A DNA stretch of 64,000 nucleotides from Silurus meridionalis (GCF_014805685.1 NC_060906.1:10467846-10531845), one strand, 5' to 3'. Positions 1 to 13,527 are shown, numbered from the stretch's first letter. Notes: a model not told the origin generated them from the letters alone. A program made the numbers and translations.

Positions 1-591
1 AACAAACCGACACAACAACATTTTTCTCACTGTCGTTCTCTTTTTTCTGCTTCTTCTGCATTTTTTTGGGTCTATTTAATGTTTGATAGGGTTGCCAGGT
101 ATGTTATATATTCCTCCCATAAATCCAATCTCTCCTTTCCCAGGGCTTACGGTTTTAATAAACGAGGCACAAATATACGTATAAACAAGGCACGTCTTTT
201 TTCTTCGAACACATGAATAAATGGTTTTTGATTGGCAGTTGACCGTCTACCAACACCACCTTGTCCTTGTATCTTTTCGTTTATGACAATATATAATAAT
301 GAGTCTAGCAGCTTGGAAAGCTTTATACTATACAGAGTAAACGCTAAAGAGTGAACGCTGGTTCGTGGACAGAGCATTCGCTTACAGAAGCAGTTCACAT
401 GTTTCCATGTTACACAGTTAAAGTATGATGTCATCAGCGCTTAGCTCCTTCAGAGGCATTTTGTTGTCGGCTCTTTTCACGTATTGAGCTGTACAGTAAG
501 TGTTTTTTCGAGTTGGGTATGAGACTCTTATGAACACTTTTTATTTTTATTAAGCACACCGTATTTAAATGACTCTTTTGCTACTCCACAG

Positions 592-3500
592 ATACCCGAC
601 CAACAAGTGGGTGAAGCTTGGCACCTTTCATGCACGTGATGAGCGCACAGTTCAAAGCTTCCCATTGGATGAACAGCTGTATGCCAAATATGTTAAGGTA
701 AGGGGAGGGGTTTTGCACCAGTTCTTTCACTATCCTGTTTACATCCCTGTTCCCCCAGGTCTCATCACTGCACCAGGTGTCTTGTATCAGGAGTTCGGTG
801 CCATTTTACTTGATACGCCCAATGTCTTCCAATAGATTAATAACAGTTAGAACACGTGAACAGAGGAGTCATTTGGGACGCGGCGGTGTCTTGCGGTCAG
901 AGGTGTGAACCTGAAAAACATTCTTGAGTAAAACTTACTCCATTACAGGTTCAAATTCCTATATGACTTGAGTAAAAGTAATATCGGTGAGAATTTAATT
1001 CATAGTGAACTTAGGCCCAAAGATGCACTAGTCCTCAACACCAAGACACATTCAATTGTATACCTCAACTCTCAAGATCAGCACAAAAACCTCTTCATGC
1101 CAGAACGAAACGAAGATCAAACCAAAAACAAACAAAAACCAGACAAAGTAGTAAAGCGATCTTTCAAAAATGTATCGATTAACAAATAAAACGTAAGTAT
1201 CATGTCAAAGTAGAACCATTATTATTCAATGGGAAAACAATTAATACATAACTGACTGTGATATGATGCAGCTCTTAATTTTTTTTAATCAACAAAAGCT
1301 GGTTCTCAAAGTTTTTGGAATTCATTAAGGCCAGCGGTGCTAAAAAGTTGCTCACAGGCAGCGGATGCGGGTTGCGAATGTTAAACCGTAATGACGTCTT
1401 TAGCAGAGGTGCAATGACGTTATCAATTAAACTATCGTGGAATAGAAAGTACACATGTTGAATCCTAAATGTATTTGAGTAAAAGTTGCTTATACCTTTG
1501 ATACTCAGTCTACTTGATATGCATCTATATTTACCAAGTGGCTCAAGAATGGTTGCCAGACATCATAAAATTCCTGAACGGTAGCGCAAATCTTTTTTGG
1601 ATGAACAAAACACAAGACTTTAAATTTAATCCAGGGAGCACCCACTGGTAATAACAGCTCTTTCCAATTAATCAGAATCGTTCTCCTAGCGAGAAGAAAG
1701 CTGTCCAGAACATGCGCAGTAATGTGGCTGGTTCCTGCGCACATCAGACACGTGGGATCAAAGTCCTCTCTGATATTAGATGACGACGAGTGAAAGTACA
1801 GCTAATGTGGCAGAATTACTTGTATTAAATATCTTGTATAGAGAAATAATCATCTGTTTAGCATCCGGTTTACATCTATAAACAGAATCTAAGAGGGATC
1901 TAGAAGGAGACGAAGGGAAAGAGGTCAAAGGAAGTAGATACTCATAAAAAGCTGCTTTATTCAGCACTGAGAGGGCGCCATGTAAACTCTTTAAGCAGAA
2001 CTTCGTATGTACTGCGTTTTATTGGATGTTACATCCGTTTTGCTTGGAGCTGTTTGTGCTACCGGTTTTATGCTTCGCAATTTCTCCGACAGTTTGTCAC
2101 CTCGCAGTGTTGATTCATGTGGAAGACTTTTTTTTTTTTCTTGTTTCGAACCGGTTAAACAAAGGTGGATCGCTTTTTAATCCGCACACACGCTTAGGTT
2201 TTGGCCTGTTCCTTCATGTTCGCTATTTATCTCTCTTGCCTTTTCTCATTTTTCCTGCACGTATATTGCTCTGTTTCGAGAGTTGTTCATATTCTTGAAT
2301 GAAACCTCTCCTCATATCAGTACAAAAGAACTTTCTTGTGGGTTGAATCCAGTCTCTCTTACTGATTCTTTTCCTGTTTCTCTCTTCCCCTCTCCTGCCT
2401 TGCATCAGATGTTCATCAAGTACATAAAGGTTAGCATTCTCTTGTCTTAGATGTTTTGATTGCACAATAATGGGAGCTTTGGTGGCAAAGGCTGAGTAGA
2501 TTAAACGCATGGCACTGGTACACGTCTGTCTTACATAAATCTATTTATTTATTGTAATATTGTCATAAATAAACATTAAAAATGCTTTGCAAATACTCTG
2601 GCTGGGTTTCAGCTGCGATTAGGAAGAGAAAATGCATACGTGTGGTGTGGAGTCTTGCTTTCTAATCACTTTGTTCGATTTCTCGTTTTACACCGTGCAG
2701 GTCGAGCTGCTTTCCCATTTCGGTTCCGAGCATTTTTGCCCCCTCAGTTTAATCAGGTGAGATTTTAAACAACCGTCTTCCTGTCGGTCTGGTATCTCAG
2801 TCTAAATTATAAATGATGCACACATTTAATTTCAATGTTTCTATCACAACCCTTTAGGAACCGATCAGGCATAACATTATGACCATCTGCCTAATATTGT
2901 GTTGGTCCCCCTTTGTGCTGCCAAAACAGTTCTGACCCATTGAGCATTAACAGCATGAAATTATTCAGCAGTCTGAGCTGTTGGATCGGACCACACGAGC
3001 TAGGTTTCGCTCTCCACGTGCATCAATGAGCCTTGGCTGCCCGTGACCCTGTCACCGCTTCACCACTGTTTCTTTCTTGGAGCAATTTGGAGACTGGGAA
3101 ACCCCACCAGAGCTGCAGTTTTGGAGACGCTCTGACCCAGACGTCTAGACGTTACAATTTGGCCCTCGTCAAACTCAAATCCATACGCTCGTCCATTTTT
3201 CCTGCTTCTAACACGTCAACTTTGAGGACATAATGTTCACTTGCTGCCTAATAAATACCTCAAAATAACAGGTGCCATGATGAAGAGATAATCAGTGTTA
3301 CTTACTTCATCGCTCATAATGTTATGCCTGATCGGTGTATGTGGTCTTAGCCCTGATATTTAAGATTGGAGCCCCTGCTGGTGGTGACATGTACGGTTGA
3401 TCTGTAGCTTTATGTTGTAATGTATTGAACAGTGTCATTTCCATTTATATTTATCTTTCAGAAATGCTATGTATTTCCATCCTTCTTGTCCGTTCTCTAA

Positions 3501-6500
3501 TTATTTTTTTAATTGTACCAACATGTTATTTTTTTCCCCGGTTTGTCAGGGTGTTTGGTACCAGTATGGTGGAGGAGTATGATGAGATTGCTGACTCGCA
3601 GTATCCCTCTGAGAGGGTCGAGTACTTGGACGAGGATTATGGTACGATTTACATTTTGTATCGAGGAGAAAGAAGTGCTTGTTTGTTCCATGGTTATAGG
3701 ATATGAGATACTGTGAGTGAATATTAGCTAATGTACTGTAGGTGTTCTCTGAACTCCAGACCTCCATTCCATAGATTACCCTCCAGGATACCTTCCATCT
3801 GAAGACAAGGCATCCAAGAATCTTCTGGGTTCTGCTACAAGTATGTATGCAAGCACTTAGTATCAGCACTTCCTGGGAACCGCATGGCTTCTTTGGCTTT
3901 TAGTAAAAGACTGCTCACAGATGGACAGCGTAGGACAGCTGTAACGATCCTGATTAGAGTGTATTCATGATGGCTGTCATAATAAAAATCCAAAACGCAC
4001 TACATATGTACTTAATAAAAAATGATTCATAGAATCTCTAAAATCCCACCCTCAAGCTATGTTTAAAATACACCCACCCATCCCATAAGGCTTCATGGGT
4101 AATGGTTTATTTGGTTTATTTTCTAAACCCTGCAGCCAGTTGAGCCTGTTTACTTTGGTGGCTCTGTATTCCCTCCTCACACTGCACACACAGTGTCCGT
4201 CTGTGTTGTAATGATGTAAAGAAAAATCTCACACCAGCGTTCATGCATACATTTCTTTATTTTTTTAATGAACATGTTGATTTGGGATCCTGGGCTCTGT
4301 TTCTGAATGGGGCTCCAATCTCTTTAGGGTTCTCTGTTACAAAATGCGGCAAAATCTGTACTGCTTTCACTTTTTAAATTAAAATCTCCTCCTTACATTT
4401 CTATCCTCGTCTTTTATTTAAAATCCCAAGACTGATACATGTATCGTTTGTGTTCTTCATAAACAGACCACAAGCGGTACATGTCAACAGTAAATATTCT
4501 CACAGTTTTTTTTTTTTTTCTCTCAGATGCAATCCTAACAATGGTCAACAACATTGCTGCGAATGTGCTCGGGGCCAAGCCAGAGCTTGAAGATGGAGCT
4601 CAGATGGAAGGTACATCATTACTTTTGTAAATCCATCTTTTTTTTATTTTATTTTTAATTTTCAATACCTCACTTTTAATCAGATTTGACAAACTTTAGG
4701 GATTTCTATCGGTGTATGCGCTAATGAACTGAGCATGCTCATTCTTGCTCAGTTTCAAGAGGTCATGGTCAGTGAAAAGTGTGCAAAAAAACAAGTTCAA
4801 AAGCAAAATGAATGGAACCTGCACATGAGAGCCTTTTTGCAGAGCAAACAGCTGCAGTGCCCAGATTATATTCTCAAAAAAAGAATTCACCTGTATAACA
4901 GTAACTTCAACTGAATTTAGACTGTGTGATAGTTAGTAGTCAGTTCATTCCATTCTATTTAATGTCATCATTTCTAGAGCTGAGCACAGTATTAGCCTTT
5001 CTTTCTTTTATGTATTTATTTTTATGCAAAGTTGCTTCGCTGTGCCTGAGCAAGTAGCTTCATTCCAAGGAAATCCAGAACAAACCTCAAAGTCATTACT
5101 TTACAAGTTCGCTCGAGTGGAACGCACTTTTGTAAAGCTGGCCAAGCTCGATATGTACATATTACTCATTACCATTAGCTGACCGTCAGTAAAAAAAAAC
5201 GAGTTTATTTGCTCTATGGTTTGGAATAATTACGAAAGTTGCAAAATATGTTCATTATTTGTGCCGGGAATTGTATTTCTTTTCATCGTAGATTTTCAGT
5301 ATCTGTGATCTAGTAGTTTTTCCTGCTGTTTCTTGTTTTGGGAGCTCGGTGTGTTTGTGTGTTTCGAGTTAAAGGTAAATTCTGCATGTGTGGATGTGCT
5401 TCAGCCAGAGAAGGCTGCATTTCTTGATGAACAATGAGTTTCTTTGTGCATGACTGAGAGTTGTTGGAGGATGGGGGTCCGCACTCATCTGGGGAGAGGT
5501 GGTGGGCGAGTCTCTGACTCAGGCTGTTGTTTTTCCCTTTCCCACTCTTTGTCCCACTGTTATTGCTTTTCTGCGTTCCTTTCTTTATTTCTGTGTTTGA
5601 TGGTCTTTCTGTAGGCAATACGTCATCAGGCAACGAGAACATCACAGAAGACACAGAATCTACACTCACGCCAACCCCAACACTCACGCAGCCACAAGAA
5701 ATGTATGTTTTTAGCTTTACATACACACACAATACACCGAATATGCTTTTGTTTCTTTTTGTTGCGGAATGCTGCTTTTGTTTGAAATTTCTGAATAATA
5801 GCCTATATTTTTACAGCCGCTCGAATAGTTTTTTCACTCCCAGCATCAGGAAATAATTAACGTATTTTTATTATTGTTAGTATTACTATCATTATTATTA
5901 TGCGTGCAGTTTCAAGAACGATTTCTCGTTTTCTCTTCGTTCCCAGCCTCCAAACTCCAGAGCTGGATTCCACTCTGGCGAAGCCGGATCCAGAAGTACC
6001 CATTCCAGATTCCCCCTCTACTCCATCACCTGAAGATAGTCGTATCGTCATTCTCATTGAAGATGAAGAGGAAGAGCCAATGCCACCCACCGTGACCCTT
6101 CTAGAGGAAGAGCGCGATGAGGAGAGGCGGCGCGAGGAGGCACGCCTCCGGGAGAGCGCCGTTTACTGCAGCCAGTTTTCTACGTTGTCTTGTCTAGCCA
6201 GCTTCCACGAGCACCTCCACCTTCGCTGTTCTGCAGCACTGGCTCTTCAACGGGTACAAAGAGAGCGTCACACACACGCAAGGAGACACACGCGACCATC
6301 GACGCAACTCCCAGACCCCAGTCCAACTCGCACCCCCTTGTTGCCCTATGAGAAGCCTTTGGAGGTAGAGCCCACCCAAAGTGAAGACATTGCGCCTATT
6401 GACTCGCCCCCTGTTACTCTGGATCCAATCACTGATCCTCCAATTTTATTAGAGCCAAGCCACACCTCCTCCCTTCCCCATCACAGCTTCTCTGAGGCTT

Positions 6501-9500
6501 CGCTCTCCAAAGCCACGCCCACCGAGGGCATTCCTGACTCTCTGCCCACAGATGAGCCCCAAGATCCGATACCACGATACATAGAGCGTATACCTGAAAC
6601 GCCGACCCACACCTTTGCCAGCACCTCTCTCGCTTCCACCTTCACCTCCACCACTTCTATGATCCTCACTCCCACCACTTCACTTCTCGTCCCCGAGACG
6701 ACGGAGCTCCCCACACTCAGCAAAGAGCAGTCCGTTCATTCCGTTCCCACACACGTACGACCTACAGAAATCCCACCTCCCACAGAACTGCCCGGGCCTG
6801 GGCCTGGCCCAGAGCCTTCTGCAGGCATTGAGGAGGTCCAGCAGGATCCTTCTCACCTCGCTTCTCAGGAAGAGCCCTTGGAGGAGGCGCAGAGCACACT
6901 ACAGCGCACCGCCACCGACTTCTACGCCGAGCTGCAGAACTCGGGCGAGCCGAGCTACGGCAACGGCAACCACGTGCACGGCTCCAACCAGAAGGAATCG
7001 GTGTTCATGAGGCTTAACAATAGGATCAAAGCTTTAGAGATGAACATGTCGCTCAGCAGCAGATACTTGGAGGAACTCAGCCAGAGGTAACCTACTGATA
7101 CACACATACCCAATAGCTCCTTCCTTATATTTGCATTAAGCCAGGGGTCCCCAAACTTTTTTCCTGTGTGGAAAACATAATTTTTTCTTTAATCATATGC
7201 CGGGTCGTTCTGTAACAGAAAATGACTAGTACAAGTATTGTGGAGATTTTATCATGATTTTAATTGTATTTATTATGCCTCCTAATGCTTGATTTGTTTT
7301 TGTTATGCACCATAAAGACAAATAAGCATTACTTATGAGATAAATAGCTTATTAAAAGAGCATTATTATTATCATAATGAAATTTTTTTCATGTTGTTTT
7401 CATTGCTATTGAAAGCCAAATATTTGCTTACTTATGCATATGGTTGGTGGGTGAATCTAATAAATAATTAGGCAATACAGTGGAACCTCGGAGCTCGCGG
7501 CCTCAGCGCTCGCGACCTCGCATGCTCACGACTTTCATTCCGACCGGCGACTCTCATTCCAATAACTGATTAATCACCCAAAGTCTTTAAAATGGATCCT
7601 TCATGAAAAAACAACAACATAACAGTCCATGTAAAATAGTAATTAACTTCAGTACACAAATAAAAATACAGTACTGAATCATGAAAATGTGCTATATGAA
7701 TATATTTATTACATAAATTAATACTGAGGGAAATAAATAGACGTGTATTCTGAAACAAAAAAGACACACTCTAAATACGTAAACAGTTACATCCAAAAAT
7801 AACAAAAAACAGCCATCAAATAAACAGCATGTGGCATCAGTGTTTCGCCTCTAGAGGCCGCACTTGTACTATATATAACGCAACCCGGAAAAACTATCGA
7901 AATGGATTTTTGCTGATAGTTAGTGCAATTAACTATCCATGCCCAGTAATCTGAAAAACTAATGAATCGGTCGACCTCTAATGGTTATGCTTAATTAAAT
8001 TGAAATCCCCTCAGTTCTATTTTTAATAATTATGAATATTTAAATGATCGAATTCACCATTTAAATTGTACGTCTCCTGTTATTTTAAAAAACTGTTTAT
8101 TATGGAAGAGCCAGTAGTGTGTAGTTTGCACACTGATGTAGCACATTGTGGTCCGTCTTCCTGTCACTCAGGTATCGTAAGCAAATGGAGGAGATGCAGC
8201 GGGCGTTCAACAAGACCATCATTAAACTTCAGAACACTTCCAGAATTGCAGAGGAACAGGTCAGAAGTATTTATGTTTGTATATCTTTCAAAATGCCATC
8301 CAGGCATGTTGCCTGACAGCGTAGGTGTGGGCAGGTTGATTTTAGGTGCTGAAATTGTTTTTGTGTTCATGCAGGATCAGAAACAGACAGAAGCCATTCA
8401 GATGTTGCAGAGCCAGCTGGAGAATGTCACCAAGCTCATGCTGAACCTGTCCATCATTGTGGGCCAGTTACAGAGAGAGGTGCTTGTATACACATACACG
8501 TACACATCTCTACACATTTCCCTGTACATACTCTCTATTAAACAGGATCTGTTAGTTTAAACATCATAACTGTGTTGCAGGTGTCAGACAGGCAGAGTTA
8601 CTTGGTGGTGTCTCTGGTGTTGTGTTTGGCTCTGGGCCTGCTGTTGTGTATGCAGTGTTGCTGCAGCAGCTCCTCCAATAGCAGAAGCTCTGCGATCCCT
8701 GTGAGCAATCACTACCCCAGTCCCAAGAGGTATGGAACTCTGCCACAAACATCCCCCCCACCCCAAACTCCCAACCACACACTAGGCAGATACAAAGTTA
8801 AACCCACAAATAGAGTTCAACTGGTTCATCGGCTGCACTGATAGTTAATTGCCGAATCCGCAAAAATCCATAGCGATAGTTTTTCCAGGTTGCGTCCGTT
8901 GCTGGAATGGCTAAAAAAAAAAAAGGTCTACTGTGATTGTGCTGTTCTCCACACCTGCATACAAAATCCAAGAAAAAAATTTATAAAGTATTTCATGCCA
9001 ATACCTGACAGTCCTGTTTGGAAGGCCCAGTCATTATTCTTTAATCACCTGCCAACAACTTTATGCTTAGGACTAATTGGTAACCCACTTTCTAACCACA
9101 AACCAATGAAATGTCCTTTCTATTATGTCTCACTCTTATTCCCAGGTGTTTCTCCTCTTACGACGACATGAGTTTGAAGCGAAAAGTTTCATGCCCTCTC
9201 ATACGGTCCAAGTCATTTCAGCTGCCAGCTTCAGATGGTAAGAGTTTTCTCTGAAAACACAAACACAGGGTTCTTTTCTTTCTCTCTGTATTTAAAGGTT
9301 ATTTCTGTCTCTCTTTCGCTCTTTCTTGCTCTCTTGCACTCTCTTACACACGTTCTCCTGCTTAGTTCTTTTTTTTTTTTTTTTTTCCCCTCTATATCTT
9401 GGCTTTTCCAAACACATCCGCCCATATACGTCATGTACACCTAGCACATTCATTTGCAAAATACAAGGTGTCTGCTGGCCTGAAAAAAAAAGCCTTCGAT

Positions 9501-12500
9501 TATAATTGATCTATATGCGGCTCTGTTTTATTTTACAGTCTGTTTTTTAGCTTAGCATGTTCAAATAAAATTGCAACTTGCTGTGCATGGCTTCTGCCCC
9601 CTTACAGTCAATTACAACAGTGAGCTTAAAATAAATAAATAAATAAATAAAACACGCCATGTGAAAGTTTGATGGTCACATATATCACTGTCTGTGGTGA
9701 GAACGCATCTTTGGTCTTTTGTCTCCAAAGTTGCTTGGGGCTGGCTCACATTTGACATTTGCAAGTAGTATGAGCAGACACGTGTGTTCAAGTAAAATCC
9801 AATAGTTGACGATTTTTTTTCTTTTTTCTTTTTTTTCCCCCCATACAAAATGCAAGCGCATATCGAGTTGTGTATTTTGATCTTTAATGCATCAAGTACT
9901 ACTTGCAAGCAAAGTCATGCTTGTTCATGTTCATAATTGCCATGTCATTCCTTTAACCTGCCCCCCTCTCTCCCCTCTTTAGTAGGTCCTGATGACTTGT
10001 ACATTGTAGAACCTCTAAGGTTTTCTCCAGAGAAAAAGGTACAGTGTCCATTTTGCCTGCGGTGGTAGGCTGCTGCGCACTCCAGGGGCCGAGTTTCAAA
10101 ATCGCTCACTTGATCGACATTAACACTCACTCCAGGGCATTTAACTTGTGATTCAATACCCTAATTCAGTGGTCTCCAACCCCCAGGGCCGCGGACCGGG
10201 ACCAGTCTGTGGGTCAATTGATCTCGGGCTGCACAGAAAGAATACAAAACTTTTTTGTTATGGAAAATTACCGGATTCTCTCTGACACATCTGCCTATGA
10301 CTCACTCTTGATGCATGTCATGATGTTTGCCTCAGTCACATGTCTTACCTCCATCTGCTACCTTCTTAAAGGGGCTGCTCCGGCCGCTAACACATAATAC
10401 ATTACCGCTAAATTTAAACCCCCAAGCGAGCAAAATGACCAAAAAAACGACACGGTGGATTCACATTTATTATTATATTTAGAAAATACCAGTTTTTATC
10501 AAATTAAATACATACATACATGCAGTGAAATGCTTTTATACGACGGTCCGGCATGAGGGAAAATAATCCAAGAAAAAAAGAAGGTAGATAAATAAAAAGT
10601 GTAAACTATATAAAAGAAATTGTGCAGAAAAAGTGTGAAGATGAAGAGAGAGAGGACCAGTTTTAGATCCTGGGTGTTTCCTGGTTTAAACTCCGAATGG
10701 CCTGCGGGAAGAAGCTCCTCCTCATTCTCTCTGTGTTTACTTTCACGGAGCGGATGCGCTTCCCTGAACACAGAAAAGATTCCATTGTTTACATATGCCG
10801 ATCGTTTCATTTTATTCTGTTGTATTTATCCGCCACACCTTAAAGTCTGGTCCGTGAAAATATTGTCCGACATTAATCCGGTCCGTGGCGCAAAAAAAGG
10901 TTGGGGACCACTGCCCTAGAGGATAAAATACAGGGGAAAAAAAAAAAGAAACTCATCTGTAATGAAACATTCAGAAACATCTGGTCCAATGTAGGGAAAA
11001 ATGAGGACTAAAACAACTGAAATTATTTATGCAAACTGAACCAAACAGTCTGTAGACATGACCAAATTAACCAAACAAATGTTATTTCTGCATGACCCCC
11101 AGAGCGTGTTGTTTAGTGCACCCTGCTGTAAAAGACCAAGTGAGAGTTTTGGAACAGAGCCCCAGCAGTTTCTTTCATACTGGTCCAATTGAACCAAATC
11201 TCTCCTGACTGAAGTTTGTTTGTTTTTTTACAGTGTGTTCACAAGACCCACAAGATCTTGTTCTTATTACTTCTGTTTTTGTTTTTTTTTCTTACAATGT
11301 TTGGTGTCATTCTCTAATATAGATGGTACATTAAAACATTAACTCCTGAATTACTGGTACCCTTTTAATAAAAGAAAGGGTATATGGCTGGGTTTTATTA
11401 AATAACTCAAGTTTTCACTCAAACAGCACCGGCATAATAAAACCTCATCCCGGATGCTGTACCCATGAGGACGAAAGCAAGAGGTTAAGATTTGAGATAA
11501 AATGCAATCGGTCTCTTAGCGAAACAACGTATTGTAAAAACGATAAGTTATATATACTATAAAATATTTACAGGTAGTCCCCGACTTATGGTGCGTTCCG
11601 ATGACCCCATCATAACTTTCAAAAATAGTATGTTGAGATTTGACCTAGCCCACCCAGGGTCTTAAAGAATGGTGATAATGTAAAATAGACTTAACACACA
11701 ACAGTACATAACATAGCTAAAAAGAGCAATTTACAATTTTAGCAATTTATATATTTGTGGCAGCAGATGCGTGGAGTTTGCGAGCGGAGGCTCTGTTTCA
11801 GTTTCTGGTGAAGCCGAGGAAAAAACAAAAAAACAAGTGCTAAAACCTTTGAGGAATAAAAAAAGATGAACTGAAATATAGATGTTATACGAACCACAAA
11901 ATGAATATCGAGTAACTTCAGGTTCACATCCAACATGTTGCTACGACTATGAACGTAGTACCAATGCCAGACTCGTTCGTACGCAGGGTGCCAACAGTTT
12001 TGGGGTTGTCTGTCTTCACTGTTTTAAATTCTGTATCTTCTGTCTGCCCGTAACTAAACCTTTTCTCTCCGTCCCCCCTCTTGCAGAAAAAGCGCTGCAA
12101 GATGAAAGGAGAGAAAGCGTTTCTGAGTAACTGCAGCCTCGAGGGCAAGAGTGTCAGCGCGCCTCAGTTCCTGCCGTCACCAGGGGAGGGCGACGCGTCC
12201 ACCTGCTCGTCCAGAGAAAGAGTGGCCGAGAGCGGCCCCAAAGGCGGCTCATCATCTTCATCTTCCTCCTCGTCGACAGCGTCGGACGAGTCCAGCTCCA
12301 GCATCCCCTCCGTTAACGGCCACTGTGTGGGTCTGAATCACGAGCAGCTCCCGCTGGCCAAGAGCAAGACAGAGAAGAGGTCTTTTAAGCGCCGTCGCTC
12401 TAAAGTGGCCGAGCAGCAAACGCAGTCGCACGGGCGCTATGGGGCGGGGTTACTGCACACGCCTATTCCCGTGGCAACGTGCGTCATGCCCACGCTCCAG

Positions 12501-12572
12501 CAGCTGATGAAGGGAAAACAGGAACTCGGAATGGGGACTTTTGGAGTCACGGCCGTCACCGGTCATGTCTGA
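592..12572 (+). CDS. suco: SUCO, SUN domain-containing ossification factor (3' part, 14 coding exons)
   Basis: SUCO is an ER/nuclear-envelope SUN-like glycoprotein linked in vertebrates to collagen secretion and bone formation. Exons read: 592-697, 2409-2429, 2701-2756, 3550-3641, 3775-3840, 4527-4610, 5615-5702, 5947-7086, 8172-8259, 8375-8479, 8581-8729, 9146-9237, 9983-10038, 12087-12572 (TGA at 12570). All introns are GT-AG and all phases agree, giving 875 codons plus a split first Arg. The first exons ([20 protein letters not shown]) are the end of the SUN-like domain. Exon 5947-7086 is a long Pro/Ser/Thr/Glu-rich linker with a conserved end ([32 protein letters not shown]). Exons 8172-8479 form a coiled coil. 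Exon 8581-8729 carries a hydrophobic transmembrane stretch ([19 protein letters not shown]). The last exon ends in a conserved [12 protein letters not shown] tail. The N-terminal part lies outside the window. Confidence 0.95.
1505..1745 (-). mobile_element. L1/Tx1-like LINE ORF2 C-terminal fragment
   Basis: The minus strand encodes [12 protein letters not shown] followed after a spacer by FYDVWQPFL, the pattern seen near the end of ORF2 in fish L1-type retrotransposons. It is a short relic in a SUCO intron without the reverse transcriptase core. A further minus-strand open stretch at 1776-1967 may belong to the same insertion. Assigned by recalled motif resemblance only. Confidence 0.5.
2861..3337 (-). 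mobile_element. Internally deleted Tc1-like element, family B
   Basis: The ends are inverted copies: ccgatcaggcataacattat at the left and ataatgttatgcctgatcgg at the right. The interior keeps reverse-complement transposase 5' sequence around 3050-3200. The middle and C-terminal coding part are missing, so it cannot encode transposase. Located in a SUCO intron. Confidence 0.8.
7144..7215. repeat. hAT-like terminus fragment
   Basis: The string ccaggggtccccaaactttt resembles the start of hAT-type fish repeats (compare the 10167-10913 element). No matching right end was found, so this may be a truncated copy. Confidence 0.3.
7476..7560. repeat. Terminus of a Tigger/pogo-like DNA repeat
   Basis: The segment begins tacagtggaacctcgg and runs through CpG-rich 'gctcgcgacctcgc' text typical of Tigger/pogo-like ends. 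A related right-hand end (caggttccactt) sits at 31226-31237 in a MYSM1 intron. Class assignment is from memory. Confidence 0.4.
7600..7985. repeat. Interspersed repeat copy 1 (shared with 27350-27690)
   Basis: This SUCO intron segment is clearly homologous to 27350-27690: both share atgtaaaatagta, gaatcatgaaaatg, tcaaataaacagca and caacccggaaaaact in the same order, and end near a 'cgaatcg..cgacctcta' string. A third, reversed and shorter copy occurs at 8800-8895. No open frame of note; probably a non-autonomous DNA transposon. Confidence 0.6.
8800..8895. repeat. Interspersed repeat copy 3, reversed and truncated
   Basis: Reverse orientation relative to 7600-7985: it reads gccgaatccgcaaaaatcca and then tttttccaggttgcgtccgt, the complement of the aacccggaaaaact block of that family. 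Confidence 0.45.
9980..9985 (+). promoter_or_regulatory. Tandem NAGNAG splice acceptor in SUCO
   Basis: The intron before the DLYIVEPL exon ends in tttagtag. Cutting after the first AG keeps an extra valine codon (GTA); cutting after the second gives a glycine codon directly. Both keep the frame, so two proteins differing by one residue are possible. The human protein, as I recall it, has a valine at this place, which favours the first site. Confidence 0.6.
10167..10913. mobile_element. Non-autonomous hAT element
   Basis: The left end cagtggtctccaaccccc and right end ggttggggaccactg are inverted repeats, followed inside by the complementary pair gggccgcggaccgg / ccggtccgtggcgc. The 8-bp flanks are ccctaatt and ccctagag, matching at five of eight positions, consistent with an eroded hAT target duplication. 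The interior around 10370-10450 resembles a hAT 5' leader with a short start-like ATG, but no transposase is left. Sequence near 10620-10790 looks like a second repeat nested inside. Confidence 0.7.
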
Positions 12573-12951
12573 GAACTTCTTTTTTTTTTTTTTTTTCAGC
12601 ACTATATTACACACAGCTTTATAGACTGAAACAGTGTTCAACTTTGGAGGAAGAAAGACAAACACAGTTGTTTGTTTTTGTTTTTTTCACTCTTTCTCAC
12701 TCTTTCTCTTCCTTCCTTTTAACACTGTTTAGTGTTCAGGCTCTGCTACGTTTGCTCAAGCACAGAGAAATATAGACTCTTGGGCAGTTACCTTGGTTTC
12801 TTGATCCTCTTTTACGTGCCTTTATTTGTCCGTTAACAAACTAAAGATCAGACCACAGATCAAGGTGAAGGGTCCTTATTTCATTTTCTTTCATTTTTGG
12901 AGAGAAATTCTATTTTATTTCTAAAAAACATATGTCAGTATGATTTAGTCT

Positions 12952-12957
<6 letters not shown>

Positions 12958-13022
<65 letters not shown>
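12958..13022. repeat. (GT)n microsatellite
   Basis: An uninterrupted run of about 32 GT units in the presumed SUCO 3' UTR. Confidence 0.95.
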
Positions 13023-13024
<2 letters not shown>

Positions 13025-13527
13025 ACCAGGTCAAGACCATGAAAGGTCAAGAGGTCTGTTCTTTCTAGAGATTCTCTTCTTACACACTACTACAGTTCTC
13101 TGCTCCTCTCTTCCTCTCATACCCTGATCTTTATTACAGTCAGTGTTGCAGCTTCACACTTTCCTCCTGTTCTGTTGTTGGGAACCAGGTTTACTTGCAC
13201 ACTCCCTCACATAGGCTCCTTTTAGTATTTTTTTTGGAGGGGTATAGGTGTATGTGGAACTCTAGTCTTGTCCAGTCATTGTGTAGTGGGACCAGGATGC
13301 GTACATACGTGTGCGTGAATGTATGTCGAAAGCGTAGGCCTCTGTAGCACTTTAACCTCCATCATTCAAGTGAGCAGAACTGAATGAAGAACAGATCCAG
13401 ACTTTTCCTTTAGTCATTTAGTCTCTCTTTTTTTCCCCATTTTCTCTCGCTTTCTGTGTTTTGAAGTGTTCATGAAGTATTTCAGGCGGGGCCTGAAGTC
13501 TGCAAAAAATATATATATACCCGTGCA

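Noticed and set aside
865..965. Box-B-like string (ggttcaaattcct) suggesting a tRNA or SINE
   Set aside because: No convincing box A at the right spacing and no cloverleaf that I could fold.
5310..5732. 140-codon minus-strand open frame
   Set aside because: It is antisense to a real SUCO exon (5615-5702) and shows no domain or splice context.
9231..9440. Overlapping open frames on both strands around the poly-T tract
   Set aside because: They arise from low-complexity T/A runs in a SUCO intron and have no coding character.
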